Shown: positions 1 to 7,845 of the stretch, piece by piece
Layout: every line of letters begins with the position of its first letter
Position numbering within the stretch: the stretch's first letter is position 1
Origin: DATKYQ01 sp035528415
GTDB taxonomy: Bacteria; Myxococcota; B64-G9
Length of the DNA stretch: 64,000 bases
Direction of reading: 5' to 3'
Assembly (NCBI GenBank): GCA_035528415.1
Contig: DATKYQ010000010.1
Span: forward strand, 57,856 to 121,855
Translations under genes and position numbers: made by a program
The notes under the pieces: generated by a model
Seen by the model: the letters and a program-made list of their open reading frames with translations, nothing else
Database searches by the model: none
Told to the model about the DNA's origin: nothing

Positions 1-918
1 ATACAACAGGAGCATGACGCCGGTCACCGGCAGCAGCACGGCCACGGTGGCCCGGGACATTGTGACGCGGTGAACGTGGGCCAGGGCCACGATCTGCAGC
101 AGCAGCGACCACAGCCCGCCCACCAGGTGGCCGATGAAGGGTATGGCCGCGAGAAGCAGCGGTGCAAAGCCGTAGGCCGTGGCCCTGAAGGTGGCCGCCA
201 GGCCTGCGTTGCGCTCGGTGGCCAAGCGGATTCCTAGATGGTAAAGACCGGCCGACAGGAGCACGTTTATCAGGCCGAATATGGGTGATCCATAGAGCGC
301 GAACAGCAGCGAAGTGCGCAACGATTCGATGACCTGCTGCGGGTCTTCCCCGGGGGGCAGCGAGAGCGAATTCATCAGCGTCGCGGCGTTGCGGTTTAGT
401 TGCCACAAGCCGTAGATGGCGAAGAACAAGACGGCCAGGCTGCAGATTATCCAGGCGAACAAAAGCGGGCGCCAGACACCCTCGAGGGCCAGCTCATGAA
501 AGAAGCGATTTGGGTTTGAGAAGATCTGCTTGATTGTCTTTATCAGGCGGCCGGCTGGATTGCCGTCGCCGGCCTCCCAGGCCGGGCGGAAGGTCCTGTC
601 CTCGGCGGCCTGCATGGTGTTGCGCAATTGCAGCAGGGCCTGGATATCGTCAATGCTCGGTTGGTGCTGCTCCTCTTCTTCCGTCACGGGTTCTGTCACG
701 GGCTCGGCGGGTGCGGCAGGCGCGGCAGTGGACACGGGCGAACTTGCCTCGCTAGGCTCTGCGGGCGGGTCGTCTTCGAATTCGGCGCCCGCGGGCGTCT
801 CCAGGAATATCTCTGTGTGGCAGGCCGGGCACGCGATCTGGCCTGTCTCGCGCGTCTCGAAGTTTCGTCCGCAGCTTACACAGCGGGCCAAGACAGGCTT
901 TTGAAGCCGCGGGCTCAC
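1..918 (-). CDS. zinc-ribbon plus Yip1-like membrane protein (3' end cut by window)
   Basis: The reading frame is open from a GTG at 918 to the window edge (306 codons seen, no stop). Two CxxC knuckles (CVSCG and CPACH, about residues 12-35) form an N-terminal zinc ribbon. An acidic Pro/Glu-rich linker runs to about residue 85. Then comes a short motif (IFSNPNRFFHEL) and several hydrophobic segments, the layout of zinc-ribbon proteins with a Yip1-type membrane domain. Function is unknown; such proteins sit in the inner membrane. The GTG overlaps the TGA of the S46 peptidase gene upstream (GTGA), so the two are probably translationally coupled. An ATG at 614 would remove the zinc ribbon and is less likely to be the start. 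Confidence 0.7.
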   Translation of the reverse strand, partial: MSPRLQKPVLARCVSCGRNFETRETGQIACPACHTEIFLETPAGAEFEDDPPAEPSEASSPVSTAAPAAPAEPVTEPVTEEEEQHQPSIDDIQALLQLRNTMQAAEDRTFRPAWEAGDGNPAGRLIKTIKQIFSNPNRFFHELALEGVWRPLLFAWIICSLAVLFFAIYGLWQLNRNAATLMNSLSLPPGEDPQQVIESLRTSLLFALYGSPIFGLINVLLSAGLYHLGIRLATERNAGLAATFRATAYGFAPLLLAAIPFIGHLVGGLWSLLLQIVALAHVHRVTMSRATVAVLLPVTGVMLLLY

Positions 919-3002
919 CGCATCTCGATTTCGTCCGCCAGATCATCGGCGTCGTATAGCTTGCGCAGCGCCTCGATCACATATGCAGCATGCACGGAGA
1001 CGGTACGGTTGGCGGTCGAGTCGAAGAAGAAACGCCCGGCCAGGCTCTCGATGTTACCGTCGAAGACGATGCCCATGAACTCGCCCTTTTTGTTGATCAC
1101 CGGCGAGCCGGAGTTGCCTCCGATGATATCGCAGTCGCAGACGAAATTGACCGGCGTGGACAGGTCGAGGTGTTTCTGGAGCTTCCAGAAACGCTCGGGC
1201 AATTTCCACTCGCCCTTGTCGTCGAAGCCCAGCGCCCGGTCGTAGAGGCCGTAAAGAGTCGTCTTGTATGGTGCCTGGGTACCGTTCATCGGATAACCGC
1301 GCATACTGCCGAAGGACATGCGCAGACTGAAGGTAGCGTCGGGATAGGCGTTTTTGCCGAAGACCGCGAAGCGCGCCCGGGCGAGCTGCTCGTTGGCCGG
1401 CGTGGTGACGCTCTCGACGTTCTTCTTCAACCACTTCTCGTTTTCGACGATGATCGGCGTCAGCTTGCGGGCCATGACGATCAGCGGATCGTCAGACTTC
1501 TCTACCGCCGCGATGCCGCCGTCAACCAGCTGCTTGCGGAAGGCGGGATCCGTGAGCTTGGTCTTGGCGGTCAGCTCTGCAGCGGCCTTACCCGGATCGC
1601 CGAGCCCCAAGATGATCTTGGCGAAGGCGTCGTTCTTGTCGAGGTGCCCTGTTGCGAAATTAAAGGCCAGCTCTAGCGTTACGGCCTCCATGTCGCGGTA
1701 GACAGGCGCGGGGGAGAAAAGCTGGAACTTGAGCCGTGTCAGCTCCGAGTCGTGGTAGCCGTCGAGCCTGTCGGCGTCGGGCTTCTTGACTTCAGAAACC
1801 AGCTTGACAATTGTTACGGCCTTGCCTGCCAGGTTCGAGCCCCACAAGCGCTCGTAGGAGCGGCGCTTGATCTCGGGCAGGTACTTGCGCATTACCCCTT
1901 CGATCTTATCCCAGGCCCCGGAATACTGCTTTTTCCATTCCGGCCTGGAGGCCACCTTGGCGCGGAAAGACTGCTCGGCCTTCTGCCGGCGCTTCATGAA
2001 GTCCTCGCTGGAGAGGCTTTTGAACATGCCGGTGTAAGCCTTCTGGGCGTTGGTGAAGCCGAAGATGCGCACCAGCGCGCGCCGCTGTTGCTCGGGGCCA
2101 AGCTTTGCGTACTTCCTGAGAGCGGCGATGGTGCGATCGATGTACTCGATCAACATCGGAAAGTATACGTCGCGCTGGAAGCCGAGTTGGGCCACGGTGT
2201 ACAACCTGTCGGTCTTGCCGGGGTGTCCGACGACGAACACCAGTTCGCCCTGTGCCGCGCCCTGGGGATTGAATTTCAGGAAATTCTTATTAGCCAGCGG
2301 TTTGCCGTTTTCGTAGACGCGGAAGAAGGCCATGTCCAGGTCGTAGCGCGGGTAGGTGAAGTTGTCCGAGTCGCCGCCGTAGAAGGCCGCCTGACGCTCG
2401 GGCGCCATCACCAGGCGCACATCGGTGTATTTCTTGTAGCGATGCAGCCAGTACTCCCCGCCGTGGTAGAGGCTTACCACCTCGCAGTGCAGGCCGGTCT
2501 TTTTCTTGGCCTGCTCCTCGATGCGCGCCCTTTCGGCCTTGCGCGCCTTGAGCGCTTCGGCCTCGCTCATGCCCTTCTTGACAGCCGCCATGACGCTCGC
2601 GGTGACGTCTTCGAGCGAGTCGAGCACGTTCAGCTCGAGATCTCTGCACTTGATCTCCTCGGCCGGCGTCTTGGCATAGAAGCCGTCCTTGACGTAGTCC
2701 TTTTTCTCAGAGGACATCTTCTGAAGCTGGCCGATGGCCACGTGGTGGTTGGTGATCACCAGCCCGTGCGGGCTTATGAACGAGCCCGATCCGCCGTCCA
2801 TGAAGCGCACCGCCGACTTGCGGACATGATCGAGCCAGGCGCCAGTCGGCTCGAAGCCGTATTTTTCTCGGAGGGCCGTAACAGGCGGATTATCGAAGGT
2901 CCACATACCCTCCTCGGCCGCGGCCCGCGGCGCTGACATGAGACACGTCGTCGTAAGCAACCCAAGTGCCAGCCGGCCAATTATTGTTTGTCTCTCGTGC
3001 AT
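915..3002 (-). CDS. S46 family dipeptidyl aminopeptidase (DPP7/DPP11-like)
   Basis: Secreted or periplasmic serine exopeptidase expected to remove dipeptides from peptide N-termini. After a 28-residue signal peptide, the chymotrypsin-fold triad of family S46 is visible: His in TNHHV (about residue 87), Asp in the GGDSDNFTYPRYDLDMAFFR block (about 210-230) and Ser in GGNSGSPVINKKGEF near residue 640. The length of 695 aa is normal for S46. Near the specificity pocket the sequence reads FDGN rather than FDRN. In known members Gly there goes with hydrophobic P1 preference (DPP7) and Arg with Asp/Glu preference (DPP11), so a DPP7-like preference is inferred. The ATG at 3002 is preferred to one 24 codons upstream because GGGAGGTGCGAG sits directly before it and the signal peptide begins there. 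The stop overlaps the next gene. Confidence 0.9.
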   Translation of the reverse strand: MHERQTIIGRLALGLLTTTCLMSAPRAAAEEGMWTFDNPPVTALREKYGFEPTGAWLDHVRKSAVRFMDGGSGSFISPHGLVITNHHVAIGQLQKMSSEKKDYVKDGFYAKTPAEEIKCRDLELNVLDSLEDVTASVMAAVKKGMSEAEALKARKAERARIEEQAKKKTGLHCEVVSLYHGGEYWLHRYKKYTDVRLVMAPERQAAFYGGDSDNFTYPRYDLDMAFFRVYENGKPLANKNFLKFNPQGAAQGELVFVVGHPGKTDRLYTVAQLGFQRDVYFPMLIEYIDRTIAALRKYAKLGPEQQRRALVRIFGFTNAQKAYTGMFKSLSSEDFMKRRQKAEQSFRAKVASRPEWKKQYSGAWDKIEGVMRKYLPEIKRRSYERLWGSNLAGKAVTIVKLVSEVKKPDADRLDGYHDSELTRLKFQLFSPAPVYRDMEAVTLELAFNFATGHLDKNDAFAKIILGLGDPGKAAAELTAKTKLTDPAFRKQLVDGGIAAVEKSDDPLIVMARKLTPIIVENEKWLKKNVESVTTPANEQLARARFAVFGKNAYPDATFSLRMSFGSMRGYPMNGTQAPYKTTLYGLYDRALGFDDKGEWKLPERFWKLQKHLDLSTPVNFVCDCDIIGGNSGSPVINKKGEFMGIVFDGNIESLAGRFFFDSTANRTVSVHAAYVIEALRKLYDADDLADEIEMR

Positions 3003-3105
3003 CTCGCACCTCCCGGTAGGTTGGTTGCGCGGCCTCAGGTTGAGCAGCATAGTTGACCGGCGAGGGGCATGCAAGCGCGGTCAAACGTCCACAATAAATA
3101 CTTGT

Positions 3106-4977
3106 CTATTGCAGATGACGGGAATGACGTTTTCTTGAGGTTCGGCTCACCAGGAATGCTACGAAAATCAGCAGCACCACGGCCAGCGGATGCCGGTGAT
3201 TTTCGGGCCCGCAGCCACAGCCGCCCATGACGACGATCTCATCCTGTTCGCCGGGACGTGCGATGGTGAATGGGCCCGACAGGGTCGGCGCATCGCCGAA
3301 ATAGCTTTCCATGCGCATCCAGCATTCTGTCGAGGGCTGGTCGGGGATCTCCCAGGCGAAGCTGCCCCAGTCGGGCGACTGGTCGTCGATGCTGGAGGCC
3401 AGCGGAGTCCAGCCGGCGCCGTCGTTGATCGAGAAGTAGATGACCACGTCCTGGACACCGACGGTGGTCCACTCGATGGCCTTGGTATCTCCCACGCTCC
3501 AGACGTCGCCGGTCAGGGGCGAAAGGATGTGGATCGATTTTTCCTGCTCTTCTACCGCGCTGACATTGATTTCATCATAGGCCTCAAGATCGCCGTCGGA
3601 AGCCGTCAGGCGCAGGATGTATTCTCCCGCCTGCGGACAGCTGATCGATGTATCTTCTTGGGCGGGTTGGCTGAAGACGACCGTCCCGGGCCCCGACTCC
3701 TGGGTCCATTGCACAGAAAGACTGCCGTCAGGAAAGCCGTCGTCGCTTACCGAGGCGTTCAGCGCCGTGAGTACCTCGACGCCCACCTCGAGATCGGGGC
3801 CGGCGTCCACTTGAGGTGGTTGGTTGTCGCTGACCGTCACGGTCACCTGGCTGGTCTTGGGCCCGCCCTCGCCGTCGGCCTCGATCAGGTAGGTCGTGGT
3901 CGCGGCGGGAGAAACGCTCTTGGTGTCCTCGGCCGCAACCACCTGTCCGTCGAGCCTGACCTCGGTGGCCTCTGTGACCCGCCACTCGATGCTCGAACTT
4001 TCGCCGTTGCGGATGTTCGGCGGGATCGCCTCGAAACGCTCGATGTTGACCTCGGGAATCACTACCCCGACCTTGCCGGCGTAGAAGTCGGCGATGTGCC
4101 AGTAGACGTTCCAGGCGTACGGGTCTGAGTGCAGGCAGTTGGCCTGTCCTGTGGCCAAGTTGTAGATCCAGGGCATGGTGCTGTCATCCATCTGGGGAAA
4201 TCCCCGCCCGGCGGGGATCAGGATGATGTCCTGGGAGTTGCTCGACCAACTCTGGCTGTTCCAAGTCCACTTGTCGGTCTCAGCGGCCGGATAGGGGATG
4301 ATGTCGAAGAGATAGAAGTAATGCAGCACCTGACCGGAACGATCGTGGATCCTCATGGTCTGGTGTTCCATGCCGCTCTCCCACAGGTTGCGGGTGAACA
4401 TCCCGCCGTCCGGGCTGGGGCCCACGCTGCAGCCGTCGCCCAGGTCCAGCACCTGGTTGCCCTGATCGAGCAGGACGACTTTGGCGACGGGCGGCGGGTA
4501 GTCGAGCGCGCTATACGAAGTCTCGCTGTGGGAGACCACCCGGAACTTGATCTTGAAGGTATCCGCAACGCCGCTAGGAGTGACTTCCCCGAGAGAGGCC
4601 CCCGTGTCGGGATCGTAGAACTCGGCCTTGCCTTCGCCCCCGATCCAGATGCCGGAGTCCGTCCAGCTCAAGCTGCCTGTCGAAAAGGCCTGAAACGAGT
4701 TCTGCACGTTGCCGTCGAGATCGCAGGCGAACACCTGACCGTCCTCGTCGACGTAGCCGAGCCGGTTACCGTCCGGAGAAAACCGGCCGTTCGCGACGTT
4801 CGCGCCAAAGGCAGGGGAAGTGAAAATGATCACGTCATCCCGTAGGTCGATCCTGTGTGCCACCTTGTCGGTCTGGTCGACGACCAGCCCCATCCCGGTC
4901 TCGGCTCGTACATCGGCACCCACACACAGTAAGGAAAGCAACCCTGCAATGATCCACTTTCCGCGGCTCGTCTGCAT
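3106..4977 (-). CDS. secreted propeller/PKD-type surface protein with MYXO-CTERM-like anchor
   Basis: A 623-residue exported protein. Signal peptide at residues 1-25. An N-terminal half with propeller-like repeats follows (for example FSPDGNRLGYVDEDG and GSLSWTDSGIW). Around residues 335-400 there is an Ig-like segment, then a PKD-type domain (NQPPQVDAGPD to LRLTASDGD) and a further beta domain (IHILSPLTGDVWSVGDT). The C-terminus is GGCGCGPENHRH, then a hydrophobic stretch, then SRTSRKRHSR. This Cys/Gly - membrane segment - basic tail is the arrangement of MYXO-CTERM/GC-trans-RRR sorting signals, so it is probably processed and anchored at the surface. The start at 4977 has GAAGG five to six bases upstream; an ATG at 4998 is the alternative. 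No enzymatic motif was seen. Confidence 0.75.
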   Translation of the reverse strand: MQTSRGKWIIAGLLSLLCVGADVRAETGMGLVVDQTDKVAHRIDLRDDVIIFTSPAFGANVANGRFSPDGNRLGYVDEDGQVFACDLDGNVQNSFQAFSTGSLSWTDSGIWIGGEGKAEFYDPDTGASLGEVTPSGVADTFKIKFRVVSHSETSYSALDYPPPVAKVVLLDQGNQVLDLGDGCSVGPSPDGGMFTRNLWESGMEHQTMRIHDRSGQVLHYFYLFDIIPYPAAETDKWTWNSQSWSSNSQDIILIPAGRGFPQMDDSTMPWIYNLATGQANCLHSDPYAWNVYWHIADFYAGKVGVVIPEVNIERFEAIPPNIRNGESSSIEWRVTEATEVRLDGQVVAAEDTKSVSPAATTTYLIEADGEGGPKTSQVTVTVSDNQPPQVDAGPDLEVGVEVLTALNASVSDDGFPDGSLSVQWTQESGPGTVVFSQPAQEDTSISCPQAGEYILRLTASDGDLEAYDEINVSAVEEQEKSIHILSPLTGDVWSVGDTKAIEWTTVGVQDVVIYFSINDGAGWTPLASSIDDQSPDWGSFAWEIPDQPSTECWMRMESYFGDAPTLSGPFTIARPGEQDEIVVMGGCGCGPENHRHPLAVVLLIFVAFLVSRTSRKRHSRHLQ

Positions 4978-5114
4978 TGATGCCTTCAGTATTTTCATTC
5001 TGGATAGAATGATAGCATACGCCGCATACTTTATCGGGAAAAATGTGCCTTGTTTTTCCGTCTCCCGTAGACAACAATGACATAGCCGCAAATTTACAAA
5101 AGAGGGTATGGAAA

Positions 5115-7637
5115 ATGCGCGAGAAAAGTGTAGCCGTGCTTGTCTTGGTGCTTTTTGTGTACGCCTGCGGGGGAGGTTCGCCGGGAAATGACGGCGGGTT
5201 GCCGGACGGGGGCGAGTGCCTTGCGCCCGAGGTGAATTGCGGCGGGACGTGCGCCGATCTGATGAGCGATCACGAGCACTGCGGCGAGTGCTTTCACGCC
5301 TGCGGGACCGACCATGTGTGCGGCGCGGGAAAATGTTCGAGCGTTTGTCCCGATGGATTGAGCGCCTGCTCCGGCTCGTGCGTGGATCTCGAAAGCTCGG
5401 CGCAACACTGCGGCTCATGCGATCATCTTTGCCGGCAGCCCGGGGCGGCGGGCGAGTGTGTGCAGGGCGCATGTGCCAGCTGGGCCTGCCTGCCCGGCCG
5501 CGTCGATACCGACGGGGATGTCTCCAACGGTTGCGAGGGGAGCTGTTCGGGCCGGCAGATAAGTACATCGGGCGCGCTGGATTACGATCTGGACGTCGTG
5601 CGTATAACCGGAAAGGTCACTGTCGACGGGCACGATCCCGGGCCCGTGGTCAACGGGGTTGTGCGCGGGACACTGTCTTTTCTTTTAGCCGGAAGTAAAA
5701 AACGAATATCGCTCGATCTGGGTTCGAATGGGCCTGCCACCTACCAGACAAGTCTCTTCGCCGGCAACTACGCCATCGAGCTTGCCAACACGACCGATTG
5801 CCCTGACGGCCCGTTCCCTTGCGGAAGCACAATTCTCCGAAAGGGCGTTTCGCTATTGAGCGACGGCAACCTCGATCTCGATGTTTCAAGTTCCGTAATT
5901 TCGAGCTTCGAGGTCAGCGGACAGGTCACCGTCAATGGTGCCGTGATGAGCCCTGGTGGGGGCGGTGGCGAACGGGGCCGGATAGTTTTCCGCCCCGAGA
6001 CCGGCGCCGTCGCCGAGGCCGGCTTGGGCACGGGTGGCCCCGCCACCTACCAGGTCGAGTTGACGCCCGGCAGCTACGAAGTCTCGGTCACCAACGACAC
6101 TGATTGCCTGGATGGGGCTATTCCTTGCCAGCGCAAGGTGCTGCGCACAGGCTTGGTTTTGAACGGGCCGGGTGTTCTCGATCTCGATCTGAAGGTGATC
6201 GACGTATCCGGGGCGCTGACCGTAAACGGTGCCGAAATGCAGCCCGGCGCCGGCGGCGGCGAGCGGGGACAGATATCCTTCTCCGACGGGACGGGAAGTG
6301 TTAGCGCGGGGTTCGGTCGCAGCGGGCCTGCGGCATATCTTTTAAAACTTTACAGCGGCAACTACACGGTGGCGGTAAGCAACTCGACCGACTGCCCGGC
6401 TTCCGGTCTTTCGCCCGTGCCTTGCCAGACCCGAAGGCTGGCGAGCGGGCTCGTACTCGAAAGCTCCGGGGTACTGGATTACGATCTTTCGGTGGTGGCC
6501 GTCTCGGGCGCCGTGACGATTAACGGCGCGGAGATGAGCGAAAGCGTCACCGGCGGCGAACGCGGGCGGCTGGTCTTCTCGGACGCGGACGGAGAGCTTG
6601 AGGCCGGTCTGGGACAGTCGGATCCTGCAACCTACCAGCGCTCGATTTTCAAGGGGGTCTACCGGGTGACCTTCGAAAACGACAGCGACTGCCCGCAGGA
6701 TCGCCCGGGAGTCACGCCCTGTCAGTCGGAGGTACTCACAGAGACGCTATCGCTGACGGCTGCGGGTGTTGCCGACTATGATCTGAGCGTGATCCAGGCT
6801 AGTGGGCAGCTGACAGTCAACGGCGCCGTCATGCCTTCGTCCGGAAACGGCCAGAACCGGGGCATGCTGGTTTTTTCGAGGACGCAAAATGCCTCTGACG
6901 TCCAGTTCCAGATGGGTGCCAACGGGCCAGCGACATACCAGGTCGTATTGTTTCCCGGACATTATGAAGTCAGGGCAGACAACCTGGCTTGCCGCGACGA
7001 CCAGGCGCTGCCTTGCCAGCGTGAACTGCTCCGGACCGTAGATTTAGCCGGTGACGGCGTGCTCGATCTCGACCTTGATGTCGTTTCCGTCTCCGGAAGT
7101 GTGACGGTCAACGGCTCGCAGATGGATGCCAGCCCCAACGGCCGGGTGCGCGGGCTGGTAGTGCTTACCGATGGTGAGGGGGTGTCTGTCGGCGCTCCAG
7201 TTGGAGTCGCCGGGCCCGCCCAATACCTGATGAAAGTCTTTGCGGGAACCTATCGGGTAGATTTTACAAACGACGACGACTGTCCCCTGGGCGTCGTGCC
7301 CTGCTTGGGGATGACTCTCAGAGATAGTGTGCAGCTTTCGGGCAATGGCGCGCTCGACCTCGAGCTGTCGGTACTTTCGATCTCCGGGCAGATCACGATG
7401 GGCGCTGCCCAGATGCCGGACAGCGTCGCCGGCGGCGAGCGCGGCAGGCTGTTCTTCGTCTCGGAGGAATCGGGCGACAGCCTGCAGGCGCCCGTGGAAA
7501 GCCAGGGCCCGGCCGTCTATCAACTCGACCTCTACCCGGGCAGCTACGGTGTGGTCTTCGAGGGAACCGACTGCCCGGTCGCCGCGGACGGCGCGACGCC
7601 CTGCCAGGATATCCTGCTGGAAGGCTGCGGTTGGTAG
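5115..7637 (+). CDS. Cys-rich lipoprotein with seven ~95-residue beta repeats
   Basis: An 840-residue predicted lipoprotein: hydrophobic N-terminus with lipobox-like VYAC at about residue 17, then a Gly/Asp-rich linker. Residues ~30-155 are Cys-rich with Stig1-like units (CGGTCADLMSDHEHCGECFHAC and one more). Seven repeats follow to the end. Each opens with a [VI]SGxVTVNGAxM-like strand, continues with GERGxLxF and GPATYQxxLFxGxY, has a Cys pair in DCPxxxxPCQ, and closes with GxLDLDLxV. Fold and ligand are unknown; an extracellular adhesive or structural role is inferred. The last repeat stops at LLEGCGW without the usual closing strand. The ATG at 5115 is supported by AGAGGG 8 bases upstream. 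Divergently transcribed from the propeller/PKD gene. Confidence 0.8.
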   Translation: MREKSVAVLVLVLFVYACGGGSPGNDGGLPDGGECLAPEVNCGGTCADLMSDHEHCGECFHACGTDHVCGAGKCSSVCPDGLSACSGSCVDLESSAQHCGSCDHLCRQPGAAGECVQGACASWACLPGRVDTDGDVSNGCEGSCSGRQISTSGALDYDLDVVRITGKVTVDGHDPGPVVNGVVRGTLSFLLAGSKKRISLDLGSNGPATYQTSLFAGNYAIELANTTDCPDGPFPCGSTILRKGVSLLSDGNLDLDVSSSVISSFEVSGQVTVNGAVMSPGGGGGERGRIVFRPETGAVAEAGLGTGGPATYQVELTPGSYEVSVTNDTDCLDGAIPCQRKVLRTGLVLNGPGVLDLDLKVIDVSGALTVNGAEMQPGAGGGERGQISFSDGTGSVSAGFGRSGPAAYLLKLYSGNYTVAVSNSTDCPASGLSPVPCQTRRLASGLVLESSGVLDYDLSVVAVSGAVTINGAEMSESVTGGERGRLVFSDADGELEAGLGQSDPATYQRSIFKGVYRVTFENDSDCPQDRPGVTPCQSEVLTETLSLTAAGVADYDLSVIQASGQLTVNGAVMPSSGNGQNRGMLVFSRTQNASDVQFQMGANGPATYQVVLFPGHYEVRADNLACRDDQALPCQRELLRTVDLAGDGVLDLDLDVVSVSGSVTVNGSQMDASPNGRVRGLVVLTDGEGVSVGAPVGVAGPAQYLMKVFAGTYRVDFTNDDDCPLGVVPCLGMTLRDSVQLSGNGALDLELSVLSISGQITMGAAQMPDSVAGGERGRLFFVSEESGDSLQAPVESQGPAVYQLDLYPGSYGVVFEGTDCPVAADGATPCQDILLEGCGW
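5580..7637 (+). repeat. seven tandem coding repeats (about 270-310 bp each)
   Basis: The repeats begin near 5594, 5909, 6205, 6499, 6796, 7090 and 7381, each starting with the V/I-S/T-G-x-[VL]-T-V-N/D-G motif. Similarity is clear at protein level but diverged at DNA level, so this is old domain duplication rather than recent slippage. Confidence 0.75.
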
Positions 7638-7845
7638 GCGTTGGATGCGGGCGTCGCGACGATCGAACGGCGGCATGATCACCGGGCGGGATGGGTAAGT
7701 GTCGGCGCAAACGCGTATCGTTCTCTACGTTCCTCGCGCTAGATCATATACAATGCGGTTTTGCTGAAAGCGCGGAATGCACTGCTGGTTATCCGGCTGG
7801 AGCCGGTGTATCATCTGTGCCTGTCATAGACGGGAGCCGTTTGAC

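Noticed and set aside
1752..2936. 394-codon open frame antisense to the S46 peptidase
   Set aside because: The opposite strand has a full S46 protein with all catalytic motifs; this frame has no recognisable domain and arises from high-GC codon usage.
7638..7845. Cobalamin or other riboswitch before the TonB receptor
   Set aside because: No B12-box-like conserved core or other aptamer hallmark was found in the 208 bases.
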